Part shown: in pieces, positions 34,562 through 45,353 of the stretch
Position numbering within the stretch: the stretch's first letter is position 1
Layout of the letters: the number at the start of each line of letters is the position of its first letter
Assembly (NCBI GenBank): GCA_016719535.1
Contig: JADJYX010000039.1
Location: 43,081 to 107,080, forward strand
Origin: Rubrivivax sp.
GTDB lineage: Bacteria > Pseudomonadota > Gammaproteobacteria > Burkholderiales > Burkholderiaceae_C
Direction: 5' to 3'
Length of the DNA: 64,000 nt
Notes under the pieces: generated by a model
Told to the model about the DNA's origin: nothing
Database searches by the model: none
Seen by the model: only the letters and a program-made list of their open reading frames with translations
Translations under genes and position numbers: made by a program

Positions 34562-35803
34562 TCAGCGGCCGGTGGCAGCGGCCGTGGGCGGCTGCCGCCA
34601 GTCGCGGAAGACATCCAGGTCGAAGCCGTCGGGATAGTTCAGAAGACCCGGCCGGTGGCCCTTGGTGTCGGTGAGCCCGTACTGCCAGATGATCTGCCGG
34701 GTCTTGCGGTCGATCACGACCACGCGGTTGCGCAGGTCGTCGGCCACGATGATGTCGCCGGTGTCGGGCAGTTCGCGCGCGAGCGAGGGATGGTCGAGCG
34801 CGCCCTCGCCCTCCTTGACGAAATATTCCCAGCTGCGCTTGCCGGTGGCGGGGTCGAAGATCACCACCCGGCCGGGCTTGCTGAAATCGGCCACGATCAC
34901 CTGCTTGCCGTCCACCGTGGGGAAGGCGTCGGACGGATAGCGCACATTCGGCGCGCGCACGCTCCACAGCACCTGGCCCTGGCGCGTGATGCGCGAGATC
35001 CAGGCGCCGCTGATCTCGCTGACCAGGATGTCGCCGCCGGCCAGTGGCGTGGCGCCGTTGGGCCAGGCCAGGTGCCGCGGCGGGTCGTGCCGGCACTGGC
35101 CGGCCCTGCCCCATTCGGTGGTGATCCTGCTGGTGGCGGGGTCGATGATCAGCACCCGGCAGTTGCGGATGTCGGCGGTGAGAAACTGCCCGTCGGCCAG
35201 CAGGTGGGCATCGTCGGGGTAGTTCAGCAGATCGCCCTTGCCGCGGGTATCGGGCACGCCAAAGGTCCAGGTGATGGCGCGCTGCTCGTAGTCGACGATG
35301 TGCACGTCGTAGTTGTCCTCCTCGCTGACGGCCAGCAGCCTGCCGTCGGGCGAGAAGTTGACGTCCTCGTTGCCACGGTAGAGCTTCAGGTTGGGCGACG
35401 GAAACTCCCAGACGATGCGCTTGTCGGGCGTCACCTCGATGAGCCGGTTGTTGCGCCGGTCGGCGATCACGATCGGGTAGGGCAGCGGCTTGCCCCAGGA
35501 CGGCACGGGCTTGTCGCGGCTGCCCGTGACCGGCGGCATCGGCGGCAGCGCCACGCCGCTGGAGACGATGCCGGCGCCGATCATCTCGGGCGTGACCTTG
35601 ACCGCCACGCCAGCGGCCGCCGAAGGCGCCGCCGGGGCCGCGCGCTGCGGCGCGCCGGCCGGGCCGGCGGCAGCCGCGGGACCGGCGATCCACGCGGCGC
35701 CCAGCAGCACCCCGGCCACGAAAGCCGCGCCGCGGGCGCGAAGGGCGCGAAGGGCGCGGGCGGGCGCCGCCGGTGGGATGGGCGCCGTGAGCAAAAACCG
35801 CAT
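34562..35803 (-). CDS. secreted NHL/PQQ-type beta-propeller protein
   Basis: The 413-aa product has an N-terminal signal/anchor, a linker rich in Ala and Pro, and a run of beta-propeller repeats (RNNRLIEVTPDKRIVWEF, VNFSPDGRLLAVSEED, NCRVLIIDPATSRITTEW, NGATPLAGGDILVSE, VVVIDRKTRQIIWQYG). Similar propellers bind ligands or partner proteins in the periplasm; no catalytic residues can be singled out. An AGGA box precedes ATG 35803. It is read in the same direction as the PNPOx-like gene, 55 bp upstream of it, possibly one transcript. Confidence 0.75.
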   Translation of the reverse strand: MRFLLTAPIPPAAPARALRALRARGAAFVAGVLLGAAWIAGPAAAAGPAGAPQRAAPAAPSAAAGVAVKVTPEMIGAGIVSSGVALPPMPPVTGSRDKPVPSWGKPLPYPIVIADRRNNRLIEVTPDKRIVWEFPSPNLKLYRGNEDVNFSPDGRLLAVSEEDNYDVHIVDYEQRAITWTFGVPDTRGKGDLLNYPDDAHLLADGQFLTADIRNCRVLIIDPATSRITTEWGRAGQCRHDPPRHLAWPNGATPLAGGDILVSEISGAWISRITRQGQVLWSVRAPNVRYPSDAFPTVDGKQVIVADFSKPGRVVIFDPATGKRSWEYFVKEGEGALDHPSLARELPDTGDIIVADDLRNRVVVIDRKTRQIIWQYGLTDTKGHRPGLLNYPDGFDLDVFRDWRQPPTAAATGR

Positions 35804-36365
35804 GAACCGTCCTTCGGAGTCATCAGACAGGGGCCGGGCACGATGCCTGAAACCCTGCCGCCAACCGTTGACTGCCGTCAACGCGGCAACGCCGGGCGCG
35901 TCAGCCTGCCGCCCGCACCACGCGCCCGCGCAGGGTTCGCAGCGGCCGGTCGTGCCCGCCATCTGACGCCGCCTTGCCGTCAGCAGGAACGCCGGCGCAT
36001 CATGCGCTCCAATCGAGGCCTTCCCGCGCACTGCGCTTTGCTGGCGAACACCATGACACTGCCGCTGCCGATCTTGCGCCAGAGCGACGGCATGGGTGTC
36101 TTCGCGATGGCGACCGGTTCACGGAGGACACCCGGGCGCACCGCGGGCGCTTCGCCGTCGGGGGCGCAGTGATCGCCAGGGGGGCGCTCGGGGTCACGCC
36201 CGGCAGCGGTCCGCCGCTGGCCGAACGGCCCGCGCGCAGGCGCGCCACCGCCGTGCAGGCGTGGACGAACACCACTGCGCACGATCCGCCGGCGCAGCGC
36301 CTGGTCTGCCCGTCGTACCGCCAGCGCCCGGGCTGGCCACTGCAGGCAGGTCGCACCCGTTCATC
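35804..36365. other. divergent intergenic region, no gene recognised
   Basis: This 562-bp region separates two divergent genes. Frames crossing it on both strands show Arg/Ala/Pro-rich composition typical of shadow reading in GC-rich DNA. It should contain promoters for both sides; no repeat or structured RNA stands out. Confidence 0.5.
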
Positions 36366-37586
36366 ATGAAGTACGCCGCCTGGTTGGCGCTGGCGGCATG
36401 GCTGGCCGCGCTGGGATTGGTTGCGGTGGCGCTGCAGGGCAGCCTGGCGGTCGGCGCGAAGACGGCGCGCATCGATCTGTCGGGCCTGGCCTCGATCGAG
36501 TTGCCCGCGGGCTTCCAGCTGGTGGGCATGGTCGATGCGGGCGACCCGCCGAATGACTACACGCTCAAGGCCAAGGTGGCTCCCCAGTTCGCGCGCGACC
36601 GCAGCGCCGCCACCTTCCGGCTGGAACAGGACCAGAGCCACGACTGGGGCGGCTACCTGCGTGACCCGGTGCTGCTGACCATCACGCTGTACAACCCGGC
36701 GCTGCCCGCCCCCGACGCCGACACCGTGCGCCCCGTGCGCGTGCACCGCTACCACACGCCCGTCAAGGACCAGATCATTGCCGCCGACTCACCACGCTGG
36801 CGCAGCGAGCGCGAAGCCGATCTGCGCTGGCGCTGGCTGGAGATGGCGGACAGCGGGCAGTCGCGGTGGGTGGTGGTGCTCACCGATCCGGCGCGGCACC
36901 TGCGGCTGGACCTGTTCGCCTGGAAGAAGAAATACGGCCTGGACGAGGCGCGTGCGCTGCTGCGCGGCGCCGCGGCGTCGCTGCAGACCACGGCGGCGCT
37001 GGCGCAGCATTTCGAACGGGTTGCCGGCGTCGAACAGCGCGTGGGCGCGCTGACGGCGCAGCGCTTGGCCGAGCATGAGCGCACCCTGGCCGACCTGGGT
37101 CTGCCACGCCTGCGCGCCGATGAACCCGTGCTGGGTGCCACGGTCGCAGCCTTGCTGGAGCGCGCCACCGGTACGCTCACCGTGGCGCGCATGATCGGCA
37201 GCGTGCCGCTGACCGCGGGCACACCGCGTGGACGGCGGGGCCGGCCCGAGATCGCGCTGGCGCTCGAGCCCGACCAGTATGTCGCTGCAGGCACCATCGG
37301 CGGGCTGCCCAATCTGCGCATCGCGATGCTGTACTGGGACGACAGTGCCGGTCGTTGGCGCGCCAGCGAACTGCAGCGGCAGACCGCCGACGAGGGTGAT
37401 GCGCTGCCGCCACTCCTGCAGGCCGTGGCCGCGCGGCTGACCGACCCTGCCCGCGCCCACCTGCTGCGCGTGACCAGCCTGCGCCTGTCGCCCGAGTGGG
37501 GTGACCCAGCACAGCTGGCGAGATTTCTGCGTGACACGCAGGTCTACCAGACCGACCTGGCCGCGGGGCGCATCGTGGCGCGCTGA
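36366..37586 (+). CDS. membrane-anchored or secreted protein of unknown function
   Basis: The 406-aa product begins MKYAAWLALAAWLAALGLVAVALQ, a signal peptide or anchor, followed by a mostly soluble protein with no cysteine-rich or catalytic signature that I recognise. Helical segments (HFERVAGVEQRVGALTAQRL) occur in the middle. No operon partner is evident. It may be an envelope protein, but this rests on the N-terminus only. Confidence 0.65.
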   Translation: MKYAAWLALAAWLAALGLVAVALQGSLAVGAKTARIDLSGLASIELPAGFQLVGMVDAGDPPNDYTLKAKVAPQFARDRSAATFRLEQDQSHDWGGYLRDPVLLTITLYNPALPAPDADTVRPVRVHRYHTPVKDQIIAADSPRWRSEREADLRWRWLEMADSGQSRWVVVLTDPARHLRLDLFAWKKKYGLDEARALLRGAAASLQTTAALAQHFERVAGVEQRVGALTAQRLAEHERTLADLGLPRLRADEPVLGATVAALLERATGTLTVARMIGSVPLTAGTPRGRRGRPEIALALEPDQYVAAGTIGGLPNLRIAMLYWDDSAGRWRASELQRQTADEGDALPPLLQAVAARLTDPARAHLLRVTSLRLSPEWGDPAQLARFLRDTQVYQTDLAAGRIVAR

Positions 37587-37768
37587 GGTCTGCATCGCGG
37601 ACGCCGCCGGGCCCCCTGCCAGCCTCTGCGCCGGGCGGATGAATGTCCAGTCGGCGCCGCTGACGCCCAGGCGCGCCAAGAGAACCAGAACCAGCCAGCC
37701 CGGCACGGCAGCGCCAGCAGCCAGTCGATGGCCAGGGCGACGAAGAAGCCCCGGGCACGGTCAGTGCG

Positions 37769-38981
37769 ATGCCGAGGGTCCAGCGCGGCGCGCTCGCGGA
37801 TGCAGCAGGTGGCGGCGGCTTGTTTCACGGCGGCCGGGTGCTGCACCGCACAGGGCAGCGCAAGCGGCCGCGTCGCAACCCGCTGGCAAGGTATTGCTTG
37901 CACGCGCCGACAGCGCTAAGGTCGGCGTGCTCGCTCGCGGGGGCGGATGGCCGCCCCCCCGATGGCATCTATGGCGACAAGACCTGGCAGGCAATCAAGG
38001 CCTTCCAGGTGCGGCAATTCCCGACGCACCCGGAATGGCACACCGGATTCTGTGGCTGGGTGACCCTGTGCGCGATGGATCGCATGCTGCAGCGACGGGC
38101 ATCCGCGGGCGGCGGGGCCGCGGGTGCCTCGGCGGGTGCCACGGCACCGCAGCTGGCTGACCCCGATCTCGAGCAGTTGCGGCAACGGCTCGCTGCCGGC
38201 ACGCTGGCCAACCACGTGGCGCCAGGTGTCGACCATGAGCAAGTCGGCATCGTGCACGCAGTGCTGATGGACGATGCGCGCGTGCGGCTGGGCGTGGTGG
38301 CGCAACCCGGGGTTGGTGCCCGGCGGCAACTGGCTGAACCCCACCGGCACGATCCGCGGCTGGGTTGACGCCTACCGTCCGCTGGTGGCGTTGAGCGGTT
38401 CGTTTGCCCTGCTGTCGCGCGGCGGCAGGCTCTCCGGCTCGGTGGTCGCCGGCGGCCACCGGAGCCCCGGATTCGTGCCCGCGTTGCCGGATGCCGAGCG
38501 CTTCGATCGTTTCCAGGGCCGGATCCACGGCGCCTTCATCTGCTACGTGGCCCATGGCGGCGCGCGCCGCTGGCGCTTCGGCGTTGGCCGGGCGCCGCTC
38601 GAGGCCCGCGGGGGAGGACATGTGACCATGGGGCTCGACGGCCTGGTGCCGATGATCCTGACCAGCGCAGAGGGCCGCCGTGTCTATGGCCCTACCGACC
38701 CTTGGTACCGCGCGCTGCAGGACCGGCACGCCATCGGCCTGGTGGTGGTGGCGCACAACCCGGACACCGACCGGCTGATCGTGCTGGTGCAGGATTGGCA
38801 TCGCCCCGCCTACGACCTCGATACGTTGCGCGACCTGACGCTGGCGCTCGGTTGCCACCACGCCGTGGCCCTCGACGGCAGCGATTCGGCGATGCTCAGC
38901 TGCGGCGGACATTGGCTGCTGGTCAACGACGACTGGAAAAACCGGCTCAACCCCAACGCGCTGGTGTTCTTCGCTGCGTAG
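37769..38981 (+). CDS. phosphodiester glycosidase-like (NAGPA) protein with peptidoglycan-binding region, frameshifted
   Basis: The N-terminal part contains a peptidoglycan-binding-like segment (DGIYGDKTWQAIKAFQV) in one frame. The rest, from LVPGGNWLNPTG through AVALDGSDSAML to LNPNALVFFAA, is in another frame and matches the phosphodiester glycosidase family (mannose-uncovering enzyme type). The switch occurs around 38304-38310, in a CCCGGGG run, so a single-base error or mutation would explain it. The exact N-terminus is uncertain; the ATG at 37769 is a guess. In the present sequence the gene would not give a full protein. Confidence 0.55.
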
Positions 38982-39150
38982 TCTGGCCTGCGGGGAGCGG
39001 GCGGCGAGCCGACGAAGCGGCCCGCCGTGGATTTGGCGGAGGTCCGGCCGGTCTGGAAAGGACTGCACGAGCTTCCGCGGGGTCCGACCCGGCGCTTTCA
39101 AGGCTTCACAAGCTCGCACCCCTTGCTTCGGTCGAAGGGTGTCCGCCCGT

Positions 39151-39837
39151 TCAGCGCACCAGCCGCACGCGCACCTCCGCCACCGGATTGCGCCAGTCCC
39201 TGCCGATCGGCTTGAAGTCACCGGCGCCGTGCAGGCCCCGATGCACATGCACGAAGCCCTCGCCGCCGCCCACGCGGCCGCCGCCGCCCGAGCCGCCGCA
39301 CTCGGCAAAGAAGGGCCCGGGGGTCGAGCTGCACAACTCGTCGTTGACCTCGCTGCCGGCGTCGTAGGCGACGGCGGTGTAGGTCTGCGCCGGCCAGCCC
39401 GGCTGCGGCAGCGGCACCGCGTTCAGCGCCACGAAGGCGTCGTTGGTCGGGATCAGCATCGCGGCCAGGCTGAGCCGGTCCCGCCAGGGATTGCCCTGGA
39501 TGCGCAAGGTGACCGACTTGCCGGGGTCGAGCAGGCCATCACCCGCGGTGGTGGCCTGCACGAGCGGGCTGCTGTCCAGCAGCGCGCGCAGCGGCGCGAC
39601 GTTGCCTTCTTCGGCCAGCGTGGCCAGTTGCGGCAAGGCCGGCTCGCCCAGCGCGAAGAAGGTGATGGCCGGCCGGTGCGTGGCCAGCAGCAGCGGGGTG
39701 AAGCGCTGGTTGTAGGTGATGTTGGTGACGGTGACCTCGTAGGTCCAGCGCCCTTCGTTGGCCTGTGCGCCGAACGCCGTGGCCATGAGGCCGGCCAGCA
39801 GCAGGCGGCGCGTCAGCGGTTTCAGGAAAGTGGTCAT
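39151..39837 (-). CDS. spondin-domain secreted protein
   Basis: The 228-aa product has a Sec signal (cleavage near FGAQA) and a spondin_N-type domain (RWTYEVTVTNITYNQRFTPLL, AMLIPTNDAFVALNAV, AYDAGSEVNDELCS) with a Gly-rich insertion (GGSGGGGRVGGGEGF). Bacterial spondin-domain proteins are secreted and of unknown function. An AGGAG box lies 6 nt before ATG 39837. It lies 118 bp downstream of the histidine kinase gene on the same strand and may be under its partner's control. Confidence 0.8.
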   Translation of the reverse strand: MTTFLKPLTRRLLLAGLMATAFGAQANEGRWTYEVTVTNITYNQRFTPLLLATHRPAITFFALGEPALPQLATLAEEGNVAPLRALLDSSPLVQATTAGDGLLDPGKSVTLRIQGNPWRDRLSLAAMLIPTNDAFVALNAVPLPQPGWPAQTYTAVAYDAGSEVNDELCSSTPGPFFAECGGSGGGGRVGGGEGFVHVHRGLHGAGDFKPIGRDWRNPVAEVRVRLVR

Positions 39838-39954
39838 GCGATGCTCCTTCGTGGATGCCTTGTGGCGGGCCTCCAGTGAAGCAGCGACGCGCGCCCGATG
39901 CCTCACGAAATGCTCACCGATCGGTGGAGCCTTGATCACCGCCCGCCTTCCACC

Positions 39955-41464
39955 TCAGGCGGCCTGCGACAGGCTGAACTCGAAGCGCGTGCCGCGCGCC
40001 GGATCGCTGTCCACGCGCACCGGGCTGCCGTGCAGGTCGAGGATGCGCTTGACGATCGCCAGCCCCAGCCCGGCGCTCGCCCCGTGGCCGGGCGACGCCG
40101 GCGCATCGTCGGCGCGCCAGTAGCGCTCGAAGATGTGCGGCAGGTGCTCGCGGGCGATGCCGCTGCCGGAATCGATCACCGCGACGCGCAAGGCCCCCGG
40201 CCCGTCGCGCTCGACGGCCAGCGTCACGGCGCCGCCGCGCGGCGTGTGGGTGAGCGCGTTGTCCACCAGGTTCTGCAGCACCCGCTCGATGAGGCCGATG
40301 TCGGCGCGCACGCTGGCGTGCAGCTCGGCGCTCGCCGCCAGCGACAGGGTGACGCCGCGCTCGCGCGCCGCGAGCTGCCCGTCCTGCACCACGTCCTGCA
40401 GCAGCTCGCCGAGCCGGAAGGGTTCCAGGCGCGGTGCCACGCCCCCGGCCTCGAGCTTCGAGAGCTCGAACAGGTCGGCGATGCGCCGGTGCAGACGCCG
40501 CAGATGGCGCAGCGCCGTCTCGAGGTGCTGGCGGCGCGCCGCGGCGTCGAGCCCATCGCCGGCCAGCAGCAGCGTCTCGACGTAGCCCTGCACGTTGGCC
40601 AGCGGCGTGTGCAGGTCGTGCGAGATGTTGCTGACCAGCTCGCGGCGCAGTCGGTCGCTGTGCTGCAGTTGGCGCAACTGGTGCGCAATGCGCTGCTGCA
40701 TCGCGCGCGTCGCCTCGCGCAACGCATCGACTTCGTCGTCCGGCGTCTCGCCCGCGCCGGCATCGGCCGCTGCATCGGCGTGGAAGGCACGCACCTCGTC
40801 GGTCAGCCGGCGCAGCGGCCGCGTCAGTGTGCGCATGACGAGCACCAGCAGCAGCGAAGCCCCCGCGGTGACGGCCAGCGCCGCCAGCAGCAGTTCGCGC
40901 CAGGCGCCGGACTGCGCCACCGCCGCGGCCACCGCCTGCTGCGTCTGCCCCAGCAGCACGACATACAGGTAGCCGCTCATGCGTCCCTCGTGCGACAGGC
41001 CTTCCACCGAGACCACGTTGCGCGCCCCGGGGCGCCGCGGATCGTCACCGAGCAGCGGCAGCGCTGGCGGCACCTGTGCGCGCCCGGCCAGCGGACGCAC
41101 CACCGAGAGGTCGACCCGATCGGCCAGCGGCCCCGGCTGGTCGAGCGCATGGCCGATCACCCGGCCGTCGGGATCGAGCAGGTAGACCTCGAGCGCCGGA
41201 TTCAGCGCCATCGCATGCATCGCCAGCTCGGCGAGCAGCGCGCGGTCGGGCTGGCCGTCGGCACCGATCAGCGGCCGCGGCTGCCGCGCGGCGATGCTTG
41301 CCCGCCAGGCCGAGCTGGAGCCGCTGGGTCGCTTCGAGCGCGTCGAAGGCCGCCTGCCGGCGCGCCGCCACCAGCAGCGCCGCCGCCAGCAGGGCCAGCA
41401 CCAGCAGCGCCGCGGCCGTGAGGCGCACATGCAGCCGGCGGTGCCAGGCAATGCCCGTGCTCAC
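39955..41464 (-). CDS. sensor histidine kinase, interrupted by one frameshift
   Basis: From GTG 41464 the frame encodes a signal-anchor helix (LTAAALLVLALLAAALLVAA) and continues to about 41300. The remaining kinase is in another frame: periplasmic sensor region, second helix (LLLAALAVTAGASLLLVLVM), HAMP, the His box NISHDLHTPLANVQGYVE, and the N box (NLVDNALTHTP) and G box (GASAGLGLAIVKRIL). A single-base change near 41290-41300 (in a GGCGGGC run) separates them. The GTG overlaps the response regulator stop by 4 bp. If the shift is real the kinase is inactive. Confidence 0.82.
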
Positions 41465-42186
41465 GACGCCTCGACGACGAGCTCGAAGCGGTAGCCCACG
41501 CCCCAGACCGTGTGGATGAATCGGGACTCGCTGCGGTCGTCGCCGAGCTTGGCGCGCAGGCGGTTGATGTGGCTGTTGACCGTATGGTCGTAGCCGTCGT
41601 GCCCGTAGCCCCAGACTTGCTCGAGCAGTTCGGCGCGGGTGAAGACGCGCCCCGGGTGGCCCATGAAGTGCCAGAGCAGGTCGAATTCGCGCGGCGTCAA
41701 GACCAGCTCCAGGGTGCCGAGCCAGGCGCGACGCCGGGCGCGGTCGATGCTCAGTTCGGCGCAGTCCAGCCGCGATCGTGCAACGGCGGGTGCCGCCGGC
41801 GGCGCGGCCCGGCGCAGCAGCGCCCGCACGCGCGCCTTCAGCTCGAGCACCGAGAACGGCTTGGTCACATAGTCGTCGGCGCCCAGTTCCAGGCCGAGCA
41901 CGCGGTCCAGCTCGGAAGCACGTGCGGTCAGCATCAGCAGCGGCACGCGCTGGCCTCGCGCGCGCAGTTCGCGGCAGATGTCCAGCCCCGACAGGCCCGG
42001 CAGGCGGAGGTCGAGCACGATGGCGTCGAAGGGCTGGCCCAGGGCCGCGGCCAGGCCCGATGGACCGTCCGCGACCACGTCCACCTGGGCCGGCAGGTCG
42101 CTCAGGTGCAGGCGCAGCAGCGCGGCGATATCCTGCTCGTCCTCGATGACCAGCAGGTGGGGCGGCAACATCGGCATGGGCTGCAT
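41461..42186 (-). CDS. OmpR/PhoB-family response regulator
   Basis: The 241-aa product has a receiver domain with acidic pocket E15/D16, phospho-acceptor Asp59 (AIVLDLRLPG) and the conserved Lys in YVTKPFS. A winged-helix DNA-binding domain of OmpR/PhoB type follows (LTPREFDLLWHFMGHPGRVF and VNSHINRLRAKLGDD). It is the partner of the adjacent histidine kinase. ATG 42186 was chosen; a GTG at 42216 would add ten residues. Confidence 0.88.
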   Translation of the reverse strand: MQPMPMLPPHLLVIEDEQDIAALLRLHLSDLPAQVDVVADGPSGLAAALGQPFDAIVLDLRLPGLSGLDICRELRARGQRVPLLMLTARASELDRVLGLELGADDYVTKPFSVLELKARVRALLRRAAPPAAPAVARSRLDCAELSIDRARRRAWLGTLELVLTPREFDLLWHFMGHPGRVFTRAELLEQVWGYGHDGYDHTVNSHINRLRAKLGDDRSESRFIHTVWGVGYRFELVVEAS

Positions 42187-42625
42187 GCTGCCGCCGGGCG
42201 GGCCGGAAGTCCTCACCGATTGCTCACGGCGCCGGTGCAGGGCTTCGGGGCTGCAGAGTCAGGGACATGGAATCTCCGATCAGGGACTTTGCAGACGCCG
42301 GCTTCATCCTGGACTCAGTGGCTCGAGCGGCTCGAGTGGCCTCGCCCGTTCGATGTCACGCGCCTGCTTTGGCCGCCAGGCGGCGAGCGACTTGCCCGGC
42401 GGCACGCCGACGCAGCGCACGAGGCGCACGGCCATCAAGCCATCGTATCTCGGTCGCGGCCTCGACCTGTCCACCCGCACCGCCGGCCGGGCGGCCCGGA
42501 TTGGCGCCGCATGGCCGTGCCTGCCGCGGATCGGCGCGCCCGGCACGGCCCTCCCCTCCCAGGCACAGACTGCGGCCGCGGCGCAGACCCGCAGGCTGCG
42601 GCCTGTCGACGGCGCTGCAAATGCC
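42187..42625. other. intergenic, no gene recognised
   Basis: The region lies between the divergent response regulator and the first copy of the duplicated segment. It must hold the response regulator promoter. No convincing coding frame was found. Confidence 0.4.
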
Positions 42626-43735
42626 GTACCCGCGGCCGGGCCGGCGTGAATCTTCACGGAATCGTGCCACGCTGCATCCAAGCGCGGCCCGGGCTCGTCA
42701 GGGCCACACGCGGCGATCTTGCCGCGGTCAGCCCCGACCAGGATCCTGCCCCATGAACACCACCCCGCGCATCCCTGCCTGCCGTCCCCGGCGCAGCCTG
42801 CTGGCGCTGGCTGCCGCTGCGGCCGCTTTCGGCGCCCAGGCGGTGCCGATCAGCGTGTCCATCAGCGGCCTGCCGCCCGGCCTGGCCCCGGTGCTGGACA
42901 TCCAGCGCAGCACTTGTCCGGGTAGCCAGGTGCAATGGCTCGACAACCCGTCGCAGCCTTTGACCGAGTTCAGCCACACCGTGATCGAGCCGGTCACGCT
43001 GCCGAGTGGACAGATGACGCTGCGCTCGCGGGTGATCACGGTCTATACCGCCAGCTTCAACACCGAGAGGACACCGGGCTCGTTCTACATTTCGGCGCTG
43101 GAGGTACGCTGCACGGCAATCTTCAGCGATCTGTTTCATTTCAGCCTGCGCGTGTCGGGCCTCGGCAACGCCGACCAACCGGCGAGCGCTGGCTTGTCGC
43201 TGGGCCATGTGCAGCAGAGCAACACGGCGCCCATCAACCGCACGCTGGCCGCGAAGACGACCTCGTTCAGCCCGGCGCTGAATACCTTGTCGCGCGGCGT
43301 GCCGCAGACCGTCGACACCACCCACGAAGCCTCGATCGGCACGGTGCAAGGCCAGCGGCTGGATTTCCTGCGCCCGTCGACCCCGTCCGCTGGCGCCTTC
43401 AACCGGGTGGCCAGCCTGTTCGTGCGAACCAGCGACAGCGCGCGCTGCGTGCAGGCCGGCAGCACCACACGCTGCCCTGAGCGGCTCCACGCCGGTGGAA
43501 GCCGGCGGGGTCAGGCTGCACAGCCTGCAACGCAACGTCGACGGGCAGCCGGGCAAGGCGCGCTTCCAGTTCGAGCTGCTGCCCAGCTTCCCCATCGGCA
43601 CGCTGAAGCTGATCGCCAGCGCCGACGCCAGCGACCTGCCGGCGTATATGGTGGACGGGGTGCCGCAGGCGCTGGACCTGCTGCCCTGGCAGGCGGCGAC
43701 GCAGACGGTCAGCGTGCAGTGATCGGCGGCGGGCG
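42626..43735 (+). repeat. duplicated segment, copy 1 (leader plus secreted-protein gene)
   Basis: This stretch recurs in direct orientation at 50094-50945. Similarity covers the roughly 127-bp non-coding leader, the start codon and most of the gene. Copy 2 lacks the part corresponding to about 43447-43710, and rejoins at the last codons and the following bases (AGCGTGCAGTGATCGGCGGC in both). Confidence 0.85.
42753..43722 (+). CDS. secreted protein of unknown function, one frameshift near the 3' end
   Basis: The product starts with a Sec signal (cleavage near FGAQA, about residue 31), followed by a beta-rich domain with the segment ISGLPPGLAPVLDIQRSTC and a second Cys (VRCTAIF). The frame shifts near 43474-43480: the tail GSTPVEAGGVRLHSLQRNVD to TQTVSVQ is in another frame. 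Removing one base would give a 322-aa protein. The paralogue at 50221 is more damaged. Function unknown. Confidence 0.6.
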
Positions 43736-43767
43736 GGCGCGTCAACCGCGGGCCGAGCGCGACGGCG

Positions 43768-45353
43768 TCAGTCGACGAGGCGCTTGATCGCCGCGATCAA
43801 TGCATTCGGGTGCTCGAGCCCGCGGTAGGCTGCCGGCACGCGCTGCGGCGCGCCGAGCAGCGTGGCGACGGCGAGGGCCGCCGAGTGGATCGAATATTCG
43901 ACCGTATAGACCACGTTGTCGGGGATCTCGACATACTGGCCGACGAAGGCGAGGTTGACGGTGCCGGGCGGCACCACCGGTGGCCGGTCGCCAGGCGCCC
44001 GTGGCATGAACTGGCTCGTCGTGTAGGGCAGCAGGCAGGGGATGCAGCGGGCACCTTCGAGCAGCGCCGGCAACTCATCGCGCCAGCCGAGGTGCGAGAT
44101 CACCTCCGTCAGGATCTCGGCACCGGTGCATGCGGGCATCGTCTTGGCCACGAAGTCGCCGGCGCGGTCGGCAAACAGGCCGTAGCCCCACCAGACCTGC
44201 GTGCCGGGCGGCTGCCCGGCATAGGCGGGCGGGTGGAAGAGGTGGAAGGTGAGCCCCCAGCTCGAATCCTTCAAGGTCACCAGCCCGCCCTGCCCGGCGG
44301 GGCTGTCGCTGAAACGTTCGATGCGGCGCACGAGGCGGTCGTCAGTGTGCGTCACGGTGAAGGTGACCCATTTCGTGCGTTCGACGTCGCCGCAGAATAC
44401 GGCCGGGCGGCCGAAGGCCGGACTCTTGGCGGCGAGCCGCTCCCACAGTGCCCACGCACCGCTGCGGCGTTGCACCGGCGGCGGCGGCGGCGGCGCAGCC
44501 ATCGTGCCGGCGGTGGCATCGGCCGTCATCGAGCCCAGGGTCACGATCACCAGATCGCCATCGCCCAGCTCGATGTCGGCCGCGCGCCGGCACGCGTGGC
44601 GCGGATGCGGCGCACGGCCTGGCGGCCGTCCGCGACGGCTTCGAAGTCCAGATCGGTGACCTGCACGCCGACGTCGAACCGCACGCCCTGGCGCTCGAGC
44701 CAGCGCACGATCGGACGCACGATCGAGTCGCGGCCGTTGTAGCGCGTCGACTGGATGATCCTCAAGGTCGGCAGGTCGGGGAACAGGCGCAGGAAGCGCA
44801 ACAGGTAGCGCCGCAGTTCGGCGGCGCTGTGCCAGGTCTCGAAGCCGAACATGCTGCGCCACATGAACCAGAAGTTGGTGGCGAAGAAGTGCGCATCGAA
44901 GCACTCGTCGATGCGCCGGGCGCCGAGCACCTCCTCGCCGCGCAACATGAACCCGATGAGGTCGACACGGTCCTTGTTGGCCAGCCCGAACGCTGCGGCG
45001 TCGACGATGCGTCCGTGTTCGACGAGCCGCGCCTTGTCGTTCCACGGCGCCTCGACCCAGAAGTCGAGCGTGTCCTGAGCCACCGACTTGTCGGGGTCGT
45101 CGAGCGACGGAATGTGCGACAGCAGTTCGTACATCAGTTCGTAGGCGGCGCCGAACATGCGGCTGCCCCGCATCGAGAAGCCCTGCTCGGCCGAGCCCGT
45201 GGCGTCGAGGCTGCCGCCAAGCGCCTCCTCCTCGAGGATCCGCACGTCGGCGCCCGCAAGGTGGCCGTCGCGCAGCAGATAGACGGCCGCAGCCAGCGCG
45301 GCGATGCCGCCACCGACCAGGATCGCTCGCGGGCCCTGTGCTGGGGTGTTCAT
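43768..45353 (-). CDS. ohyA: oleate hydratase, interrupted by one frameshift
   Basis: The N-terminal half has the FAD loop VGGGIAALAAAVYLLRDG, SMRGSRMFGAAYELMYEL and the FWVEAPWNDKARLVEHGR region. The C-terminal half has ELGDGDLVIVTLGSMTADAT, SSWGLTFHLFHPPAY, WWGYGLFADRAGDF and CIPCLLPYTTSQFMPR, all typical of oleate hydratases, which add water to the cis-9 double bond of unsaturated fatty acids. The two halves are in different frames, the switch being near 44583. The ATG overlaps the upstream acyltransferase stop by 4 bp. Inactive as written unless the shift is a sequencing error. Confidence 0.85.

Noticed and set aside
35974..36369. Plus-strand frames in the divergent region before the 36366 gene
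   Set aside because: Arg/Ala/Pro-rich composition, no start signal and no motif.
37544..37903. Minus-strand frame with a hydrophobic Trp-rich stretch (FFVALAIDWLLALPC)
   Set aside because: It overlaps the end of the 36366 gene and the start of the glycosidase-like region; it could be a membrane-protein remnant, but evidence is too thin to annotate.
42304..42681. Minus-strand frame ending with PKQARDIERARPLEPLEPL in the region between the response regulator and the duplicated gene
   Set aside because: No family recognised and no ribosome binding site; it overlaps the conserved leader on the other strand.
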